Source: Candidatus Adiutrix sp. (GTDB taxonomy: Bacteria > Desulfobacterota > Desulfarculia > Adiutricales > Adiutricaceae). Taken from it: a stretch of 48,088 nt of DNA. The stretch covers positions 1 through 48,088 of the forward strand of contig JAISJK010000088.1 in assembly GCA_031261565.1 (NCBI GenBank), given 5' to 3'. The translations under genes were made by a program, and so were the position numbers. Under the pieces are notes generated by a model, which worked only from the letters and a program-made list of their open reading frames with translations, had not been told where the DNA came from and made no database searches. Below are positions 30,003 to 39,679 of this stretch, piece after piece; positions within the stretch are counted from its first letter, which is position 1; the number at the start of each line of letters is the position of its first letter.

Positions 30003-31824
30003 TTATTCACATATTCGTCAGGAGGCCATGAAAAAGCTAGACTTTTGGGCATATATAGTGTAATATATTCCATAAGCACAAGATATAGTGGATGAAAGTT
30101 CACAAGCTTATGGAGGGCATTGCTGATGCAGAAGACTAATACGAAGCCTGAAGATATTGAGATCAAGACCTCTTTTTTTGGACATTTGGGTTTGATATCC
30201 ACCTATTTTGAGGAACTTGGTTTGGTGAGGCTCTTTGATGAACTCATGCCCAAAACTCGGGCTCACAAGATCACCCATGGAGAAGCTATCTTGGCCTTCG
30301 TCTTGAACGGGCTTTCGGTGCAACGGCGGCAACTTTATTTATTCCCTAATTTTTTTGAAAATCTCCCGGTAGCCCGGCTTTTTGGCCGGGATATTGAATC
30401 CGGCGACTTGAATGAGGCCGTAATGGGTGAGCTATTAGACAAAATTTACAAGTTTGACCCGACCAAACTCTTTCAACTGACGATGCTCCACATATTGAAG
30501 CACGAAAAAATAGACCTGACCCGTTTTCACACGGACACCACCAATTTTAGCGTTTGGGGTGATTATGACAGTAAAGAACCATAATTAGAGGAAGCTGAGC
30601 CAGGTGAACCGGCCATTCAGATCAACATTGGTCACCCCAAGGACGGGCGTTGGGACTTAAAACGTTTTACTCTCGGTCTGATTTCAAACACTCAGGGTAT
30701 TCCTCTATTTATGAAAACATTTTCCGGCAATGCTTCCGATCACCAGACCTTAAAAGAAACCATGGTTCAGATTCAGAGTGGACTTCGCAAAAATCTGGCC
30801 AACGATGAAGAAGCCGCTCATTTTATTGCAGATGCGGCCTTTTACAGCAAGCCCAACCTCGCTAATTTCGGGCCACACTGGATATTACGCGTTCCGGGGA
30901 CTCTGACGGAGTCGGAAGCCTTACTTCACCAGGATGTTGAATTGCAGGTTGGTGAAGACGATGAGCGTTATTCGTTTTACGAAACAAGCTCCAACTACGC
31001 CGATATCAGGCAGAAATGGGTTCTCATTTACTCGCAGGAGATGGCGAAAAAAAATGAAATTACCTTTGTATCCCGCTTAGAAAAGCAGTTGTCAAAGGCA
31101 CAGAAAGCACTGAACCATTTGATAAAAAGGCAGTTCGCTTGCGAGGCCGACGCGATAGCCGAATCAGCAAAATGGATTTCGGCGTATGACTTGTTGGACT
31201 ATAGCAAACTCAAGGTGCGCCATGAAAATAGGCGAGTTGGCGGTCTGAAGGGCCGCCCCAAAAAGGGAGAAACTATGCAAGAGTGCTGCTTTATCGAAGC
31301 AGCACTGTGCGAGAACACTGAGGCCGTAGCTCGGGAACGGCGGGGTATGGGGCGGTTCATTTTGGCGAGCAACGATGAATCCTTGTCAGGTCAGGAAATA
31401 TTAAAAATCTACAAGAACCAGAGTCAGGTTGAGCGTGGTTTTCGCTTTTTGAAGGACAAGAGTTTTCTGGTGAGTGAAGTTTTTTTGAAGAAAGAGGAAC
31501 GTATAGAAGCTTTGGCGTTCATCATGGTGTTGTGCCTGACGATCTATTCTCTACTAGAGGTAAAGCTCCGTAAAGGTCTAACCAGAAAAAGTTTAACAAT
31601 TCCAAACCAGCTTAGAAAACCCACATCTCAACCAACACTGAAATGGGCATTCAGTTTTTTTGCAATGGTCTGTGAAGCAAAGATATTGTTTAACGGCACT
31701 CTCCTGAAAATAGACTTGTCCCGTATAGAGCAAGATAGACTAATCCTTACCATCTTAGATGCATTAGGGGCTAATTTTAAAAAAGCCTATTGTTGCGGGG
31801 GGTTCTGACGAATGTGTGATAAAG
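30003..31824 (+). mobile_element. IS1634-like (IS4 superfamily) insertion sequence with imperfect terminal inverted repeats
   Basis: Left ..TTCACATATTCGTCAG (~30005-30020) versus right CTGACGAATGTGTGA (~31805-31819) inverted; encloses transposase. Confidence 0.65.
30120..31808 (+). pseudogene. IS1634-family transposase interrupted by an in-frame TAA at 30582-30584
   Basis: ORFs 30120-30584 and 30711-31808 share one frame; reading through gives ...DYDSKEP*LEEAEPGEPAIQINIGHPKDGRWDLKRFTLGLIS..FMKTFSGNASDHQTL. Confidence 0.85.
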
Positions 31825-31851
31825 CGTTTTTGTGATATTTTTAGCGCCTTC

Positions 31852-32502
31852 TCATTTCCCGCCCCCAAAGCCTTCCCGGGCCGTGTCGACCTGGGCCGAA
31901 AAGATGGTCGTTTCCTGGGGCAGCAGCCAGGCGTTGGGCCGCAGACCGGCCTGCTGGCAGGCGTAGGTCAGCAGATCGGCGGCCTGGTCTGATTTGACAT
32001 CGCCGGGCAGGGCCAGCCACTCGGTAAAACCGCTGTAGATAATCACCGCCGAGCGCGGCGGGACTTCCGTTTCATCTTTGGCCTGGGCATAGCCCGAAAG
32101 CACATCCAGCCCGATCTGCACCCGGCCCAATTCCTCCGGCGTGAGGGGCCGGCCGCCTATTTTCGGGTGGGCCAGAGCCTCATAAGTCAGGCCCCTGGCC
32201 GCCAGGTATAAAGGCGAGGCGTTTTTTAGCTGCCAGGCCCTGGTCCACAACCGGCCATCCAGATAGATGGAGATGATCAGGGGCTGAGCCAGAGTCAGGC
32301 GGCGGTCAAGGTTGGTGGGCTCCCGGGAGGGCCGGCCGGCCCGGCTGGCCTCCACCGCTTCCCGGGCGATGAGGAGCAGGGTGCGCTTTTGGGAGCCGGT
32401 CATGGCCAGGGCCCCGCCCTGGCTCTCCGGCAACTGGGCCGCAGCCGGGCCGGCGGCCAGGAGGAGGCCGCCCAGGATCAGGCTCATAATAAGGCGCCGC
32501 AT
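31852..32502 (-). CDS. Exported AMMECR1-like domain protein
   Basis: Signal peptide; LLLIAREAVEASRAG...LTLAQPLIISIYLDGRLWTRAWQL...LAARGLTYEALAHPKIGGRPLTPEELGRVQIGLDVLSGY. Confidence 0.55.
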   Translation of the reverse strand: MRRLIMSLILGGLLLAAGPAAAQLPESQGGALAMTGSQKRTLLLIAREAVEASRAGRPSREPTNLDRRLTLAQPLIISIYLDGRLWTRAWQLKNASPLYLAARGLTYEALAHPKIGGRPLTPEELGRVQIGLDVLSGYAQAKDETEVPPRSAVIIYSGFTEWLALPGDVKSDQAADLLTYACQQAGLRPNAWLLPQETTIFSAQVDTAREGFGGGK

Positions 32503-32505
32503 CTC

Positions 32506-33132
32506 TCAGGCCCTTTTGGCTCGGATGAATTCAACGGCCACGGGCAGGCACGAGAGGGCGATAATAGCCATAATCACCAGAGAGAAATGGGCCTTGACCA
32601 GCTCCAGATTGCCGAAGAAATAGCCGGCCCCGATAAACAGGCCGTTCCACAGCGCGGCCCCGGTCACATTGAAAATGATGAACCGGCGGTAGTGCATCCG
32701 GCCGATGCCGGCCACAAACGGGGCGAAAGTGCGGACAATGGGCACAAACCGGGCGATGATAATGGTTCTGGCCCCGTATTTTTCATAAAAATCCGTGGTT
32801 CTGTCCAGATATTTTTTTTTCAGAAAGCGCCCGTCCCGGTGAAAGGCCCGGGGGCCGATGAAATGCCCCAGCCAGTAATTGGCCGTGTCGCCCAGGATGG
32901 CGGCGCTGGTCAGGAGGAGCAGGAGAACCTGCGGGTTGAGCGGCGCGCCCGGCAGAGCGGCGATGGAGCCGGCGGCGAATAACAGGGAATCGCCGGGCAA
33001 AAAGGGCCAGATGACCACCCCGGTTTCCCAGAAGATGATGACAAAGAGGATGAGATAGGTCTGCCAGCCATAGGCCTGCACCAGGGCCGACAGGTGGGCG
33101 TCGATATGGATGATGAAGTCGATCAGGCTCAT
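32506..33132 (-). CDS. DedA family membrane protein
   Basis: ETGVVIWPFLPGDSLLFAAGSIAA...GDTANYWLGHFIGPRAF...ARFVPIVRTFAPFVAGIGRMHYRRFIIFNVTGAALW. Confidence 0.92.
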   Translation of the reverse strand: MSLIDFIIHIDAHLSALVQAYGWQTYLILFVIIFWETGVVIWPFLPGDSLLFAAGSIAALPGAPLNPQVLLLLLTSAAILGDTANYWLGHFIGPRAFHRDGRFLKKKYLDRTTDFYEKYGARTIIIARFVPIVRTFAPFVAGIGRMHYRRFIIFNVTGAALWNGLFIGAGYFFGNLELVKAHFSLVIMAIIALSCLPVAVEFIRAKRA

Positions 33133-35009
33133 TTTTGTTTCAGCCAGTAGCGGTTGGAAACGGGTTGAACGCTCTTGAAATACTCCACATATTTAACCAC
33201 CCGCTGTTTCAGCTCGGCCCGGGAGGCCGTCTCCTGAATGCCCCGGATGTCGTAATAAAAGGGCAGGTCGTCGTAAATAAAGCGGGAGGCCTGGCACAGG
33301 CTGGCCGCCCGCACATCGTCCTCGTTGACCGTGAAGCCCCGGGCCTCCATGACCCGGGGGCCGGTGAAAATGACCAAGGCGTCGTGCTCAGCCAGGATGA
33401 CATCGCCCAGAGCCGCATAGCTGGCAATGGCCCCGCCGGTGGCCGGGTCGCCCAGGATGGAAATAAAGGGCAACCCCTCCCGTTTCAGCCGGGTCACGGC
33501 GTTGACCGTCTTGACCATCTGCATCAGGGCCGGGGTGCCCTCGTGCAGACGGGCCCCCCCGGAACAGCACAGGCTGACCAGGGGCAATTTTTTGCCAATG
33601 GCGTATTCCACCAGCCGGTAAAATTTCTCCCCGAAAACCACCCCCAGGGTTCCCCCGGAGAAATAAAATTCGCAGACGGCCAAGGCCACTTTGTGGCCAT
33701 AGATGGTGGCCTCCCCGGTCACCAGAGCCTCGCGGAACGGCGAGCGCTGGCTCTGCTTGGCGATAAAGGCCGAGTATTCCGGGGTCAAAAGGGCCGGGTG
33801 CAGAATATCGTGGACGGTCAGGTCGCGGTTGAGCTCCTGAAATGAATCCTCGTCCGACAGGCACTTGATCCAGCCCAGGGCACCCATGATGCTGCTGCGG
33901 CCGCACTCCGGGCAGACATAATGGTTGTCCATGAATTGGCTTAAGGGGATAACCGCCCCGCAGCCTTCCTGCTGCCCGCCGCCCTTCAGGCTCAGCTCGC
34001 CGCATTTGACGAAGGCGTCCGGGTGGTTGGCCGGGTCAACCAGGTCGCCCCATTCGCGGTCAGGCTCCATGCCCAGGTCGCTGGCGCTGAAAGTTTTGAT
34101 GTCCGGCGAGGGCACCGACTTGCGGCGCAGGGGCGTCAGACTGAACCAGGAGGCCCAGCGGCTCTTCCTGGAAGTTTCCTCCTCTGGAATTTCCCTGGGG
34201 GTCAGGCCAAAGGCCACGGCCCGTTTCCGGCGGGCCCGGATGAGCTTTTTCATCTTGCCGGGGTCTAATTTCTCCACCGTCTTTTTAAGGTAGGCACCCA
34301 GGACTTTGGCGTAGCCGGCCACATCAGAGACTTTCTCCGGCGCGCGCAAAACTTTGTCAATGACCCCGAATTCCAGAAGCTCGGCGGCCGTGGGCTTGGA
34401 TATCTGCAGGGCCTCGCGCACTTTGGTGGCGTCGCGGAAGATAATGGCCGCCAAACTCTCCGGCGGGGCGGTGGCGTAGAGGGCGTCATCAAACTGAGCC
34501 CGGTGGTCAGTCATCTGGATGGCCAGGGCCCCGCCGCTGCCCCCCTCGCCAATGACCACGCTCACCGTGGGGATGGGCACGGTCAGAAAGACCTTGATGA
34601 GCTGAGCAATGAAAAAGGCCTGGAACCGGCGGGCCGACTCCATGGAAATATCCGCGCCATAGGTGTCGATGAGGGTGATGATGGTCACCGGCACCCCCTG
34701 CTCCCTCCGGCTCATGGCTTTCTGGATGAAACGGATGATGTTGGAATGATCTTCAGCGGTCAGCATGCCGTGATTGAGCTTGGCCAGGTCTTCTCTGGTG
34801 CGCAAATTCTCCGGCTTAGGCTTCTGCTGGGCGATGATAAAGAGGTTGCGCTCCCACTGGTCGGTTTCCCCCAGGATCAGGGTGCCGCTGGATTGGGGCC
34901 CCTGCCGGAAAGTGGGGAAAATGGCGTGAATCAGGTCGCTGGCCCGCGGCCGCAGGGGCGAGCGGGTTCGGCGGCGAAATATTTCAACTACATCGGTTTC
35001 GTTGGACAT
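33129..35009 (-). CDS. Acetyl-CoA carboxylase carboxyltransferase, fused alpha (AccA-like) then beta (AccD-like)
   Basis: N-half GEGGSGGALAIQMTDH...LEFGVIDKVL (AccA); C-half Cys4 ribbon, GGTLGVVFGEKFYRLVEYAI, CCSGGARLHEGTPALMQMVKT (AccD). Confidence 0.88.
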   Translation of the reverse strand: MSNETDVVEIFRRRTRSPLRPRASDLIHAIFPTFRQGPQSSGTLILGETDQWERNLFIIAQQKPKPENLRTREDLAKLNHGMLTAEDHSNIIRFIQKAMSRREQGVPVTIITLIDTYGADISMESARRFQAFFIAQLIKVFLTVPIPTVSVVIGEGGSGGALAIQMTDHRAQFDDALYATAPPESLAAIIFRDATKVREALQISKPTAAELLEFGVIDKVLRAPEKVSDVAGYAKVLGAYLKKTVEKLDPGKMKKLIRARRKRAVAFGLTPREIPEEETSRKSRWASWFSLTPLRRKSVPSPDIKTFSASDLGMEPDREWGDLVDPANHPDAFVKCGELSLKGGGQQEGCGAVIPLSQFMDNHYVCPECGRSSIMGALGWIKCLSDEDSFQELNRDLTVHDILHPALLTPEYSAFIAKQSQRSPFREALVTGEATIYGHKVALAVCEFYFSGGTLGVVFGEKFYRLVEYAIGKKLPLVSLCCSGGARLHEGTPALMQMVKTVNAVTRLKREGLPFISILGDPATGGAIASYAALGDVILAEHDALVIFTGPRVMEARGFTVNEDDVRAASLCQASRFIYDDLPFYYDIRGIQETASRAELKQRVVKYVEYFKSVQPVSNRYWLKQK

Positions 35010-35035
35010 AAAAGCTCCGTTTCATAATCGGGCCG

Positions 35036-36130
35036 CTATTGGCGGACATAGGAAAACAAATAGGCCCCAAACAGGAAAAAGACCAGGTTGGGCAGCCAGG
35101 CGGCCACCAGGGGCGGCAGGAGGCCGGAGTAGCCCAGAGAGCGGGCCAGTTCCATGGTGATCAGGTAGATAAACGACAACAGGAGGCCGGCGGCCAGCCC
35201 CAGGGCGATATTGCTGCCCTTTTCCCGCCACAGGCCAATGGGCAGACCCACCACCACCATGACCAGGGGCAGCAGGGCAAAAGAAAATTTAAACTGCAAA
35301 TCCACCCGCTGGCGAACCGGGCCGAAACCTTCGGCCTGGAGGCGGTCAATGGTTCGCCAGAGCTGGGCCACGCTCAGCTCTTCGCTGCTCTGGTCGACCC
35401 GGCCCAGGCCCGGCGGCGGGGCGGGCCAGTCGGGCAGGGTCAGGGTATCATGCTGTTTCACCTGAAAATTCCGGCTTCCGCCGCCCTGATCATGGCTATA
35501 GATTTTGTCCAGCGCTTCGTGCAGAATCAGGCGGCCGCCCAGAAATTGCCCGGTTTTGGCCTCCAGGCGGCGGGCCAGATTCATCTCGTCGTCGGTGAAA
35601 ATCAGGGTCACCTCGCTGACCCGGCCGTCGGCCTCGTCGTAAGAGCCCAGGTGCTGCACCTGGCGCACGGCTTTGATCCAGATATCTTTGACCACGGTGG
35701 AGGTGTTCAGCCGCTCCCTGACCTGCCCCAGCCAGATGGCGTTGGCCACCGCCGTGGTTCTGGGGGCCACCAGATCCGACAGGAGGAACATGGTCAGGCA
35801 AATCCCCAGGCCGGCGGTCAGGAGGGGGACGCTCAGGCGGTAAAGGCTGACCCCGCCGGCTTTGAAGGCCACTATTTCCGAGGCCCGGGCCAGGATGGTC
35901 AGGCTGACCATGACCGCCACCAGAGTGGCCACCGGGGCCATGAGAACGGTCACCTTGGGCAGTTGAGCGGCGAAAAACAGCAGGATGGTTTTCAGCCCCA
36001 GGCCCTTGCCGAGGAAATCGCCTATTTTTTCAATAAAATCAATGGCTGTGTAGAGCACAATGAAACAGGCCAGGGCCATAGCCCAGGTTTTGAGGAAGCT
36101 GACCCCGAGATAGCGGCTGATGATGCTCAT
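35036..36130 (-). CDS. lptG: LPS export permease LptG
   Basis: MSIISRYLGVSFLKTWAMALACFIVLYTAIDFIEKIGDFL...; start overlaps lptF stop; ORF extension upstream rejected. Confidence 0.88.
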   Translation of the reverse strand: MSIISRYLGVSFLKTWAMALACFIVLYTAIDFIEKIGDFLGKGLGLKTILLFFAAQLPKVTVLMAPVATLVAVMVSLTILARASEIVAFKAGGVSLYRLSVPLLTAGLGICLTMFLLSDLVAPRTTAVANAIWLGQVRERLNTSTVVKDIWIKAVRQVQHLGSYDEADGRVSEVTLIFTDDEMNLARRLEAKTGQFLGGRLILHEALDKIYSHDQGGGSRNFQVKQHDTLTLPDWPAPPPGLGRVDQSSEELSVAQLWRTIDRLQAEGFGPVRQRVDLQFKFSFALLPLVMVVVGLPIGLWREKGSNIALGLAAGLLLSFIYLITMELARSLGYSGLLPPLVAAWLPNLVFFLFGAYLFSYVRQ

Positions 36131-37323
36131 GAGGTTTTCACCCGGGAGGTTGAGCGCGGTTTGCCGGTGCCGGTCACCAGGCGGCGCAGGTATTCGAGGG
36201 GATCGACCGGCACGCCGCGATTGATGCGCCTGAGCATATAGCCCCCCAGAATGGCCAGAATCACATTGGAGGCCCAGATAGCCGGCCCCGGGGGTGCCAG
36301 CCCGGATTCCGCCAGGGACCAGCCCAGAGAAAAGAGCACATAATAGACGATGAAGACGCCCAGGCCCATGAGCAGGGCGAAGTTGCGGCCCCGAACCCGG
36401 AAACTGGCCCCCAGGGGCAGGCCGATCAGAGCCATGACAAAAGAGGTGAAGGGCAGAGCCCAGCGCCGGTGCCACTCCAGGCGGTAGGTCACGCGGTGGC
36501 CTGATTCCGTGGTGCTGCGATCAGCCTGCAGCAGGAGCTCGCCGGTGGTGAATTCGGAGCGGCCCCGGCTGAGGCCCTGGTCATCACCGCCTTCAAACTC
36601 TTCCCCCGGGGAAATTTTTAACTCATAGGTCTGGAAAAAGATGCTGTCGGTATTGGGGCTGTCGTGGTAAACCCGGTCGATGACCCCGTCTTCCAAGTGA
36701 AACAGGAGGGCGCCCTTGTCCCGATCCAGCCCCAGCTGGCCCCGCTGGGCCACAATGACGGCGGCCTCGCCCTCGCTGCGGCCGTCATGGATAAAGACCT
36801 GGCGCATCTGGTCGGCGCCGGGCGTAAGTTGGCTGACATACATTACCAGGCCCTGAAAAGAGCGGACAAAGGTTTGCTCTTCAATGGCCAGATCCGCTCT
36901 GGCCTTGGCCAGATCCAGCAGTTGAGCCTTAAATCGCCAGTTGGCCTCCGGGGCCAGCCAGAGGGAGAAAACAGCGGTCAAAAGGCCGACTGTGGCTCCG
37001 AAAATAAGCACCGGCGGCGACATCTGGTAGAGGGAGACGCCGGAGGCCCGCAGGACGGTCAATTCCGAGTCGGCCGACAGGCGCAGAAAGGCGGTCAGCA
37101 CGGCCAGGAGGGTGCCCATGGGCAGGGTCATGGACAGAACCTTGGGCGTGGCCAGCAGCAGAATTTCAATGACCACGCTCAGGCCCACGCCTTTGGAAAT
37201 GACCAGATTGGCCATATCCATGACTTTGGCCATGAGCATGATGGAGGTAAAAACCAGCATATTGACCAGAAAGCCGGGCAGGATTTCGCTGGCGATATAC
37301 CGTTTTAAAATCGGGGCGCGCAC
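36127..37323 (-). CDS. lptF: LPS export permease LptF
   Basis: LKRYIASEILPGFLVNMLVFTSIMLMAKVMDMANLVISKGV...LPMGTLLAVLTAFLRLSADSELTVLRASGVSLYQM. Confidence 0.92.
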   Translation of the reverse strand: MRAPILKRYIASEILPGFLVNMLVFTSIMLMAKVMDMANLVISKGVGLSVVIEILLLATPKVLSMTLPMGTLLAVLTAFLRLSADSELTVLRASGVSLYQMSPPVLIFGATVGLLTAVFSLWLAPEANWRFKAQLLDLAKARADLAIEEQTFVRSFQGLVMYVSQLTPGADQMRQVFIHDGRSEGEAAVIVAQRGQLGLDRDKGALLFHLEDGVIDRVYHDSPNTDSIFFQTYELKISPGEEFEGGDDQGLSRGRSEFTTGELLLQADRSTTESGHRVTYRLEWHRRWALPFTSFVMALIGLPLGASFRVRGRNFALLMGLGVFIVYYVLFSLGWSLAESGLAPPGPAIWASNVILAILGGYMLRRINRGVPVDPLEYLRRLVTGTGKPRSTSRVKTS

Positions 37324-37337
37324 GGTTCTCCGGCCGG

Positions 37338-38519
37338 TCAGGGCCGCCGGCTGCGGCCGCCCTGGGCGTTCCGGTTGAGCCGCTGATATTTGGTCACTTT
37401 ACGGTTGTGGTCGGCCAGATTTTCCGAAAAATCGTGGGTGCCGTCATTTTTGGAGACAAAATAGTAAAAGGGGACAAAATCTGGTTTGAGCACCGCCGAC
37501 AGAGCGGCCGCCCCGGGGTTGGCGATGGGGCCGGGCGGCAGGCCGGCGATGACATAGGTGTTGTAGGGGTGGGGGTTGGCCAGGTCGTTGCGGGTGATGT
37601 TGCCGTCAAAATCCGGCAACAGGCCGTAAATGACCGTGGGGTCGGTCTGCAACCTCATGCCCTTGGCCAGGCGGTTAAAAAAGACGCCGGCGATGATGGG
37701 CCGCTCCCGGGGCGCCCCGGTCTCCTTTTCCACGATGGAGGCCAGGGTCACCACCTGATGGCGGCTGAGGCCGAGCCTCCTGGCGGCCTCGTCATAGTTC
37801 CCCTTCCGCCAGACGTTGGCGAAAGTATCCACCATGGTCTTCATAATCGTTTTCAGGGGGGTGCCCCGGGGGAAATTGTAGGTCTCCGGGAAGAGATAGC
37901 CCTCCAGCGATTTCGCCTCCAGGCCCAGAGAGCTGATGAAACTGCGGTCGCGGCAGAGGGCCAGGAAGTCATCCCGGGAGCCAAAGCCGGCGGTGGCCGC
38001 CATCTGGGCTATATCATAGATATTTTTGCCCTCGGCCACCGTAAAGGGGTAAAGTTTATAATGTTTGCCGTCAGCCACCCAGGCCAGGGTCTTCCAGACC
38101 GGCAGGGAGGGATCCAGAGCCATTTCCCCGGCTTTCAGCACCACCGGGCCCTTGAATTTATTGATGACCCGGAAAGCCCAGTAAAAGGCCGCGCCGGATT
38201 TAACCACCCCGGCCCCCTCCAGGATTTGCCCGATCTGGGCCGGAGTGGCGCCTTCGGGGATGGAGACCACCACCTCGCGGGAAACTTCCTGAGGGGGCAG
38301 AAACAGGACGCTGAACTTCAAAAAGGCGAAAAAGGCCAGGATGAGGCCCCCAAAAATAACAATGCCCAAAAGGGCGAAGAAGCGGCTGAACCAGCCCGGC
38401 CCAGTGGAGACAGGCGGCGGCGGGTCGATTAAAACATGGATCGGCCTTTCCGAAGCGGCCTCTTCCGGCTCCAGAATAAAGCCCGGGGCGCCCGGCTTTT
38501 GGGGTTTGTCTTTATTCAT
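37338..38519 (-). CDS. mltG: Endolytic transglycosylase MltG
   Basis: VSIPEGATPAQIGQILEGAGVV...LEGYLFPETYNFPRG...VTLASIVEKETGAPRERPIIAGVFFNRL...LQTDPTVIYGL. Confidence 0.95.
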   Translation of the reverse strand: MNKDKPQKPGAPGFILEPEEAASERPIHVLIDPPPPVSTGPGWFSRFFALLGIVIFGGLILAFFAFLKFSVLFLPPQEVSREVVVSIPEGATPAQIGQILEGAGVVKSGAAFYWAFRVINKFKGPVVLKAGEMALDPSLPVWKTLAWVADGKHYKLYPFTVAEGKNIYDIAQMAATAGFGSRDDFLALCRDRSFISSLGLEAKSLEGYLFPETYNFPRGTPLKTIMKTMVDTFANVWRKGNYDEAARRLGLSRHQVVTLASIVEKETGAPRERPIIAGVFFNRLAKGMRLQTDPTVIYGLLPDFDGNITRNDLANPHPYNTYVIAGLPPGPIANPGAAALSAVLKPDFVPFYYFVSKNDGTHDFSENLADHNRKVTKYQRLNRNAQGGRSRRP

Positions 38520-38947
38520 TGATTGGAATTCCTAAGATAATTAAGGTAGCCATCCAGAATCAGGGCGGCGGCGGTCTTGTCCACCACCTGCCGCCGCGAC
38601 CGGCGGGAGAGGCCCCCCTCCAGCAACACCCGTTCCGCAGCTACTGTGGTCAGCCACTCATCCCAGGTCTCACACCTGAAGCCCAGTTTCATCGTGATTT
38701 CCCGGGCCAGGGCCAAAACCCGCTGAGCTTCCGGCCCCTTCTGGCCGGTGGTGCGGCGGGGCAGGCCCAGGAGCACCATTTCCGCCTCGTATTCCCGAAC
38801 CAGGCCCTCCAGAGCGCTGAGAAAGGCGGCGTGGGGCCGGCGCGGCAGAACCATCAGGGGCTGGGCCGAAAGGCCCAGGGGGTCGGAAACCGCCACCCCG
38901 ACTCTTTTTTCCCCGACATCCAGAGCCAGTATGCGCTTCAAAGCCAT
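38516..38947 (-). CDS. ruvX: Holliday junction resolvase-like RuvX/YqgF
   Basis: ALKRILALDVGEKRVGVAVSDPLGLSAQPL...VVDKTAAALILDGYL. Confidence 0.92.
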   Translation of the reverse strand: MALKRILALDVGEKRVGVAVSDPLGLSAQPLMVLPRRPHAAFLSALEGLVREYEAEMVLLGLPRRTTGQKGPEAQRVLALAREITMKLGFRCETWDEWLTTVAAERVLLEGGLSRRSRRQVVDKTAAALILDGYLNYLRNSNQ

Positions 38948-39043
38948 CCCGTCCTCTCGGCCACTTTTACTTAAAAATATATATTTTATCATTCCGCCAC
39001 CATAAAAACAAGTGAGCCGTGGCCGGCGGATCGAAGATGAGCC

Positions 39044-39073
39044 TTTACAAGAGCCGCCACTTTGGTGTATAGT
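39044..39073 (+). promoter_or_regulatory. Putative promoter of greA
   Basis: TTTACA - 18 nt - TATAGT. Confidence 0.45.
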
Positions 39074-39167
39074 AATATCGTTTCAATGTGTGAAACATCA
39101 GATTTTCGCACTTCCAAACGGCCAGCCCCGCCCAGGGCGGGCCGATATTTTTTAAGGGATAATTGCC

Positions 39168-39632
39168 ATGAATTCCGTTCCCATAACCCAGGAAGGCCTG
39201 GGTCTGTTAAAGCATGAGCTCGATAAACTGCTCAAGGAAGAGCGCCCCCGGGTCATTCGGGCCATTGAGGAGGCCAGGGCTCACGGCGACTTGTCCGAAA
39301 ACGCCGAATACGCGGCGGCCAAGGAGCGCCAGAGCTTCATTGAGGGCCGGATCATGGAGTTGCAGAACCAGGTGGCCTCTTCCCAGGTGGAAGAAATCAA
39401 AGGCCCCTATGACCGCTGTGTTTTCGGGGCCACCGTGACCCTGGAAAACTCCGACTCCGGCGAGGAAAAGACCTACACTCTGGTCGGGCCCTACGAGTCG
39501 GCCCCGGAGAAAAACCGCATCTCCATCGCCACCCCCATTGGCCAGGCCCTCCTGGGCCGGGAAGAGGGCGACGAGGTGCGGGTCAAGACCCCCAAAGGGG
39601 TTCAGGAATACCTGATTGTGGCCATCAGGTAA
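39168..39632 (+). CDS. greA: Transcription elongation factor GreA
   Basis: PITQEGLGLLKHELDKLLKEERPRVIRAIEEARAHGDLSENAEYAAAKERQSFIEGRI. Confidence 0.97.
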   Translation: MNSVPITQEGLGLLKHELDKLLKEERPRVIRAIEEARAHGDLSENAEYAAAKERQSFIEGRIMELQNQVASSQVEEIKGPYDRCVFGATVTLENSDSGEEKTYTLVGPYESAPEKNRISIATPIGQALLGREEGDEVRVKTPKGVQEYLIVAIR

Positions 39633-39644
39633 ATAGTGTATAAT
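39616..39644 (+). promoter_or_regulatory. Putative promoter for the 39680 oxidoreductase, inside the greA 3' end
   Basis: TTGTGG - 17 nt - TATAAT. Confidence 0.45.
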
Positions 39645-39679
39645 ATGCATTACTACATCATCAGTCTGGAGGTGTCAGT

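Noticed and set aside
35039-36241. 400-aa plus-strand ORF opposite lptG
   Set aside because: Low-complexity Gln/Gly/His-rich translation, antisense to recognised LptG.
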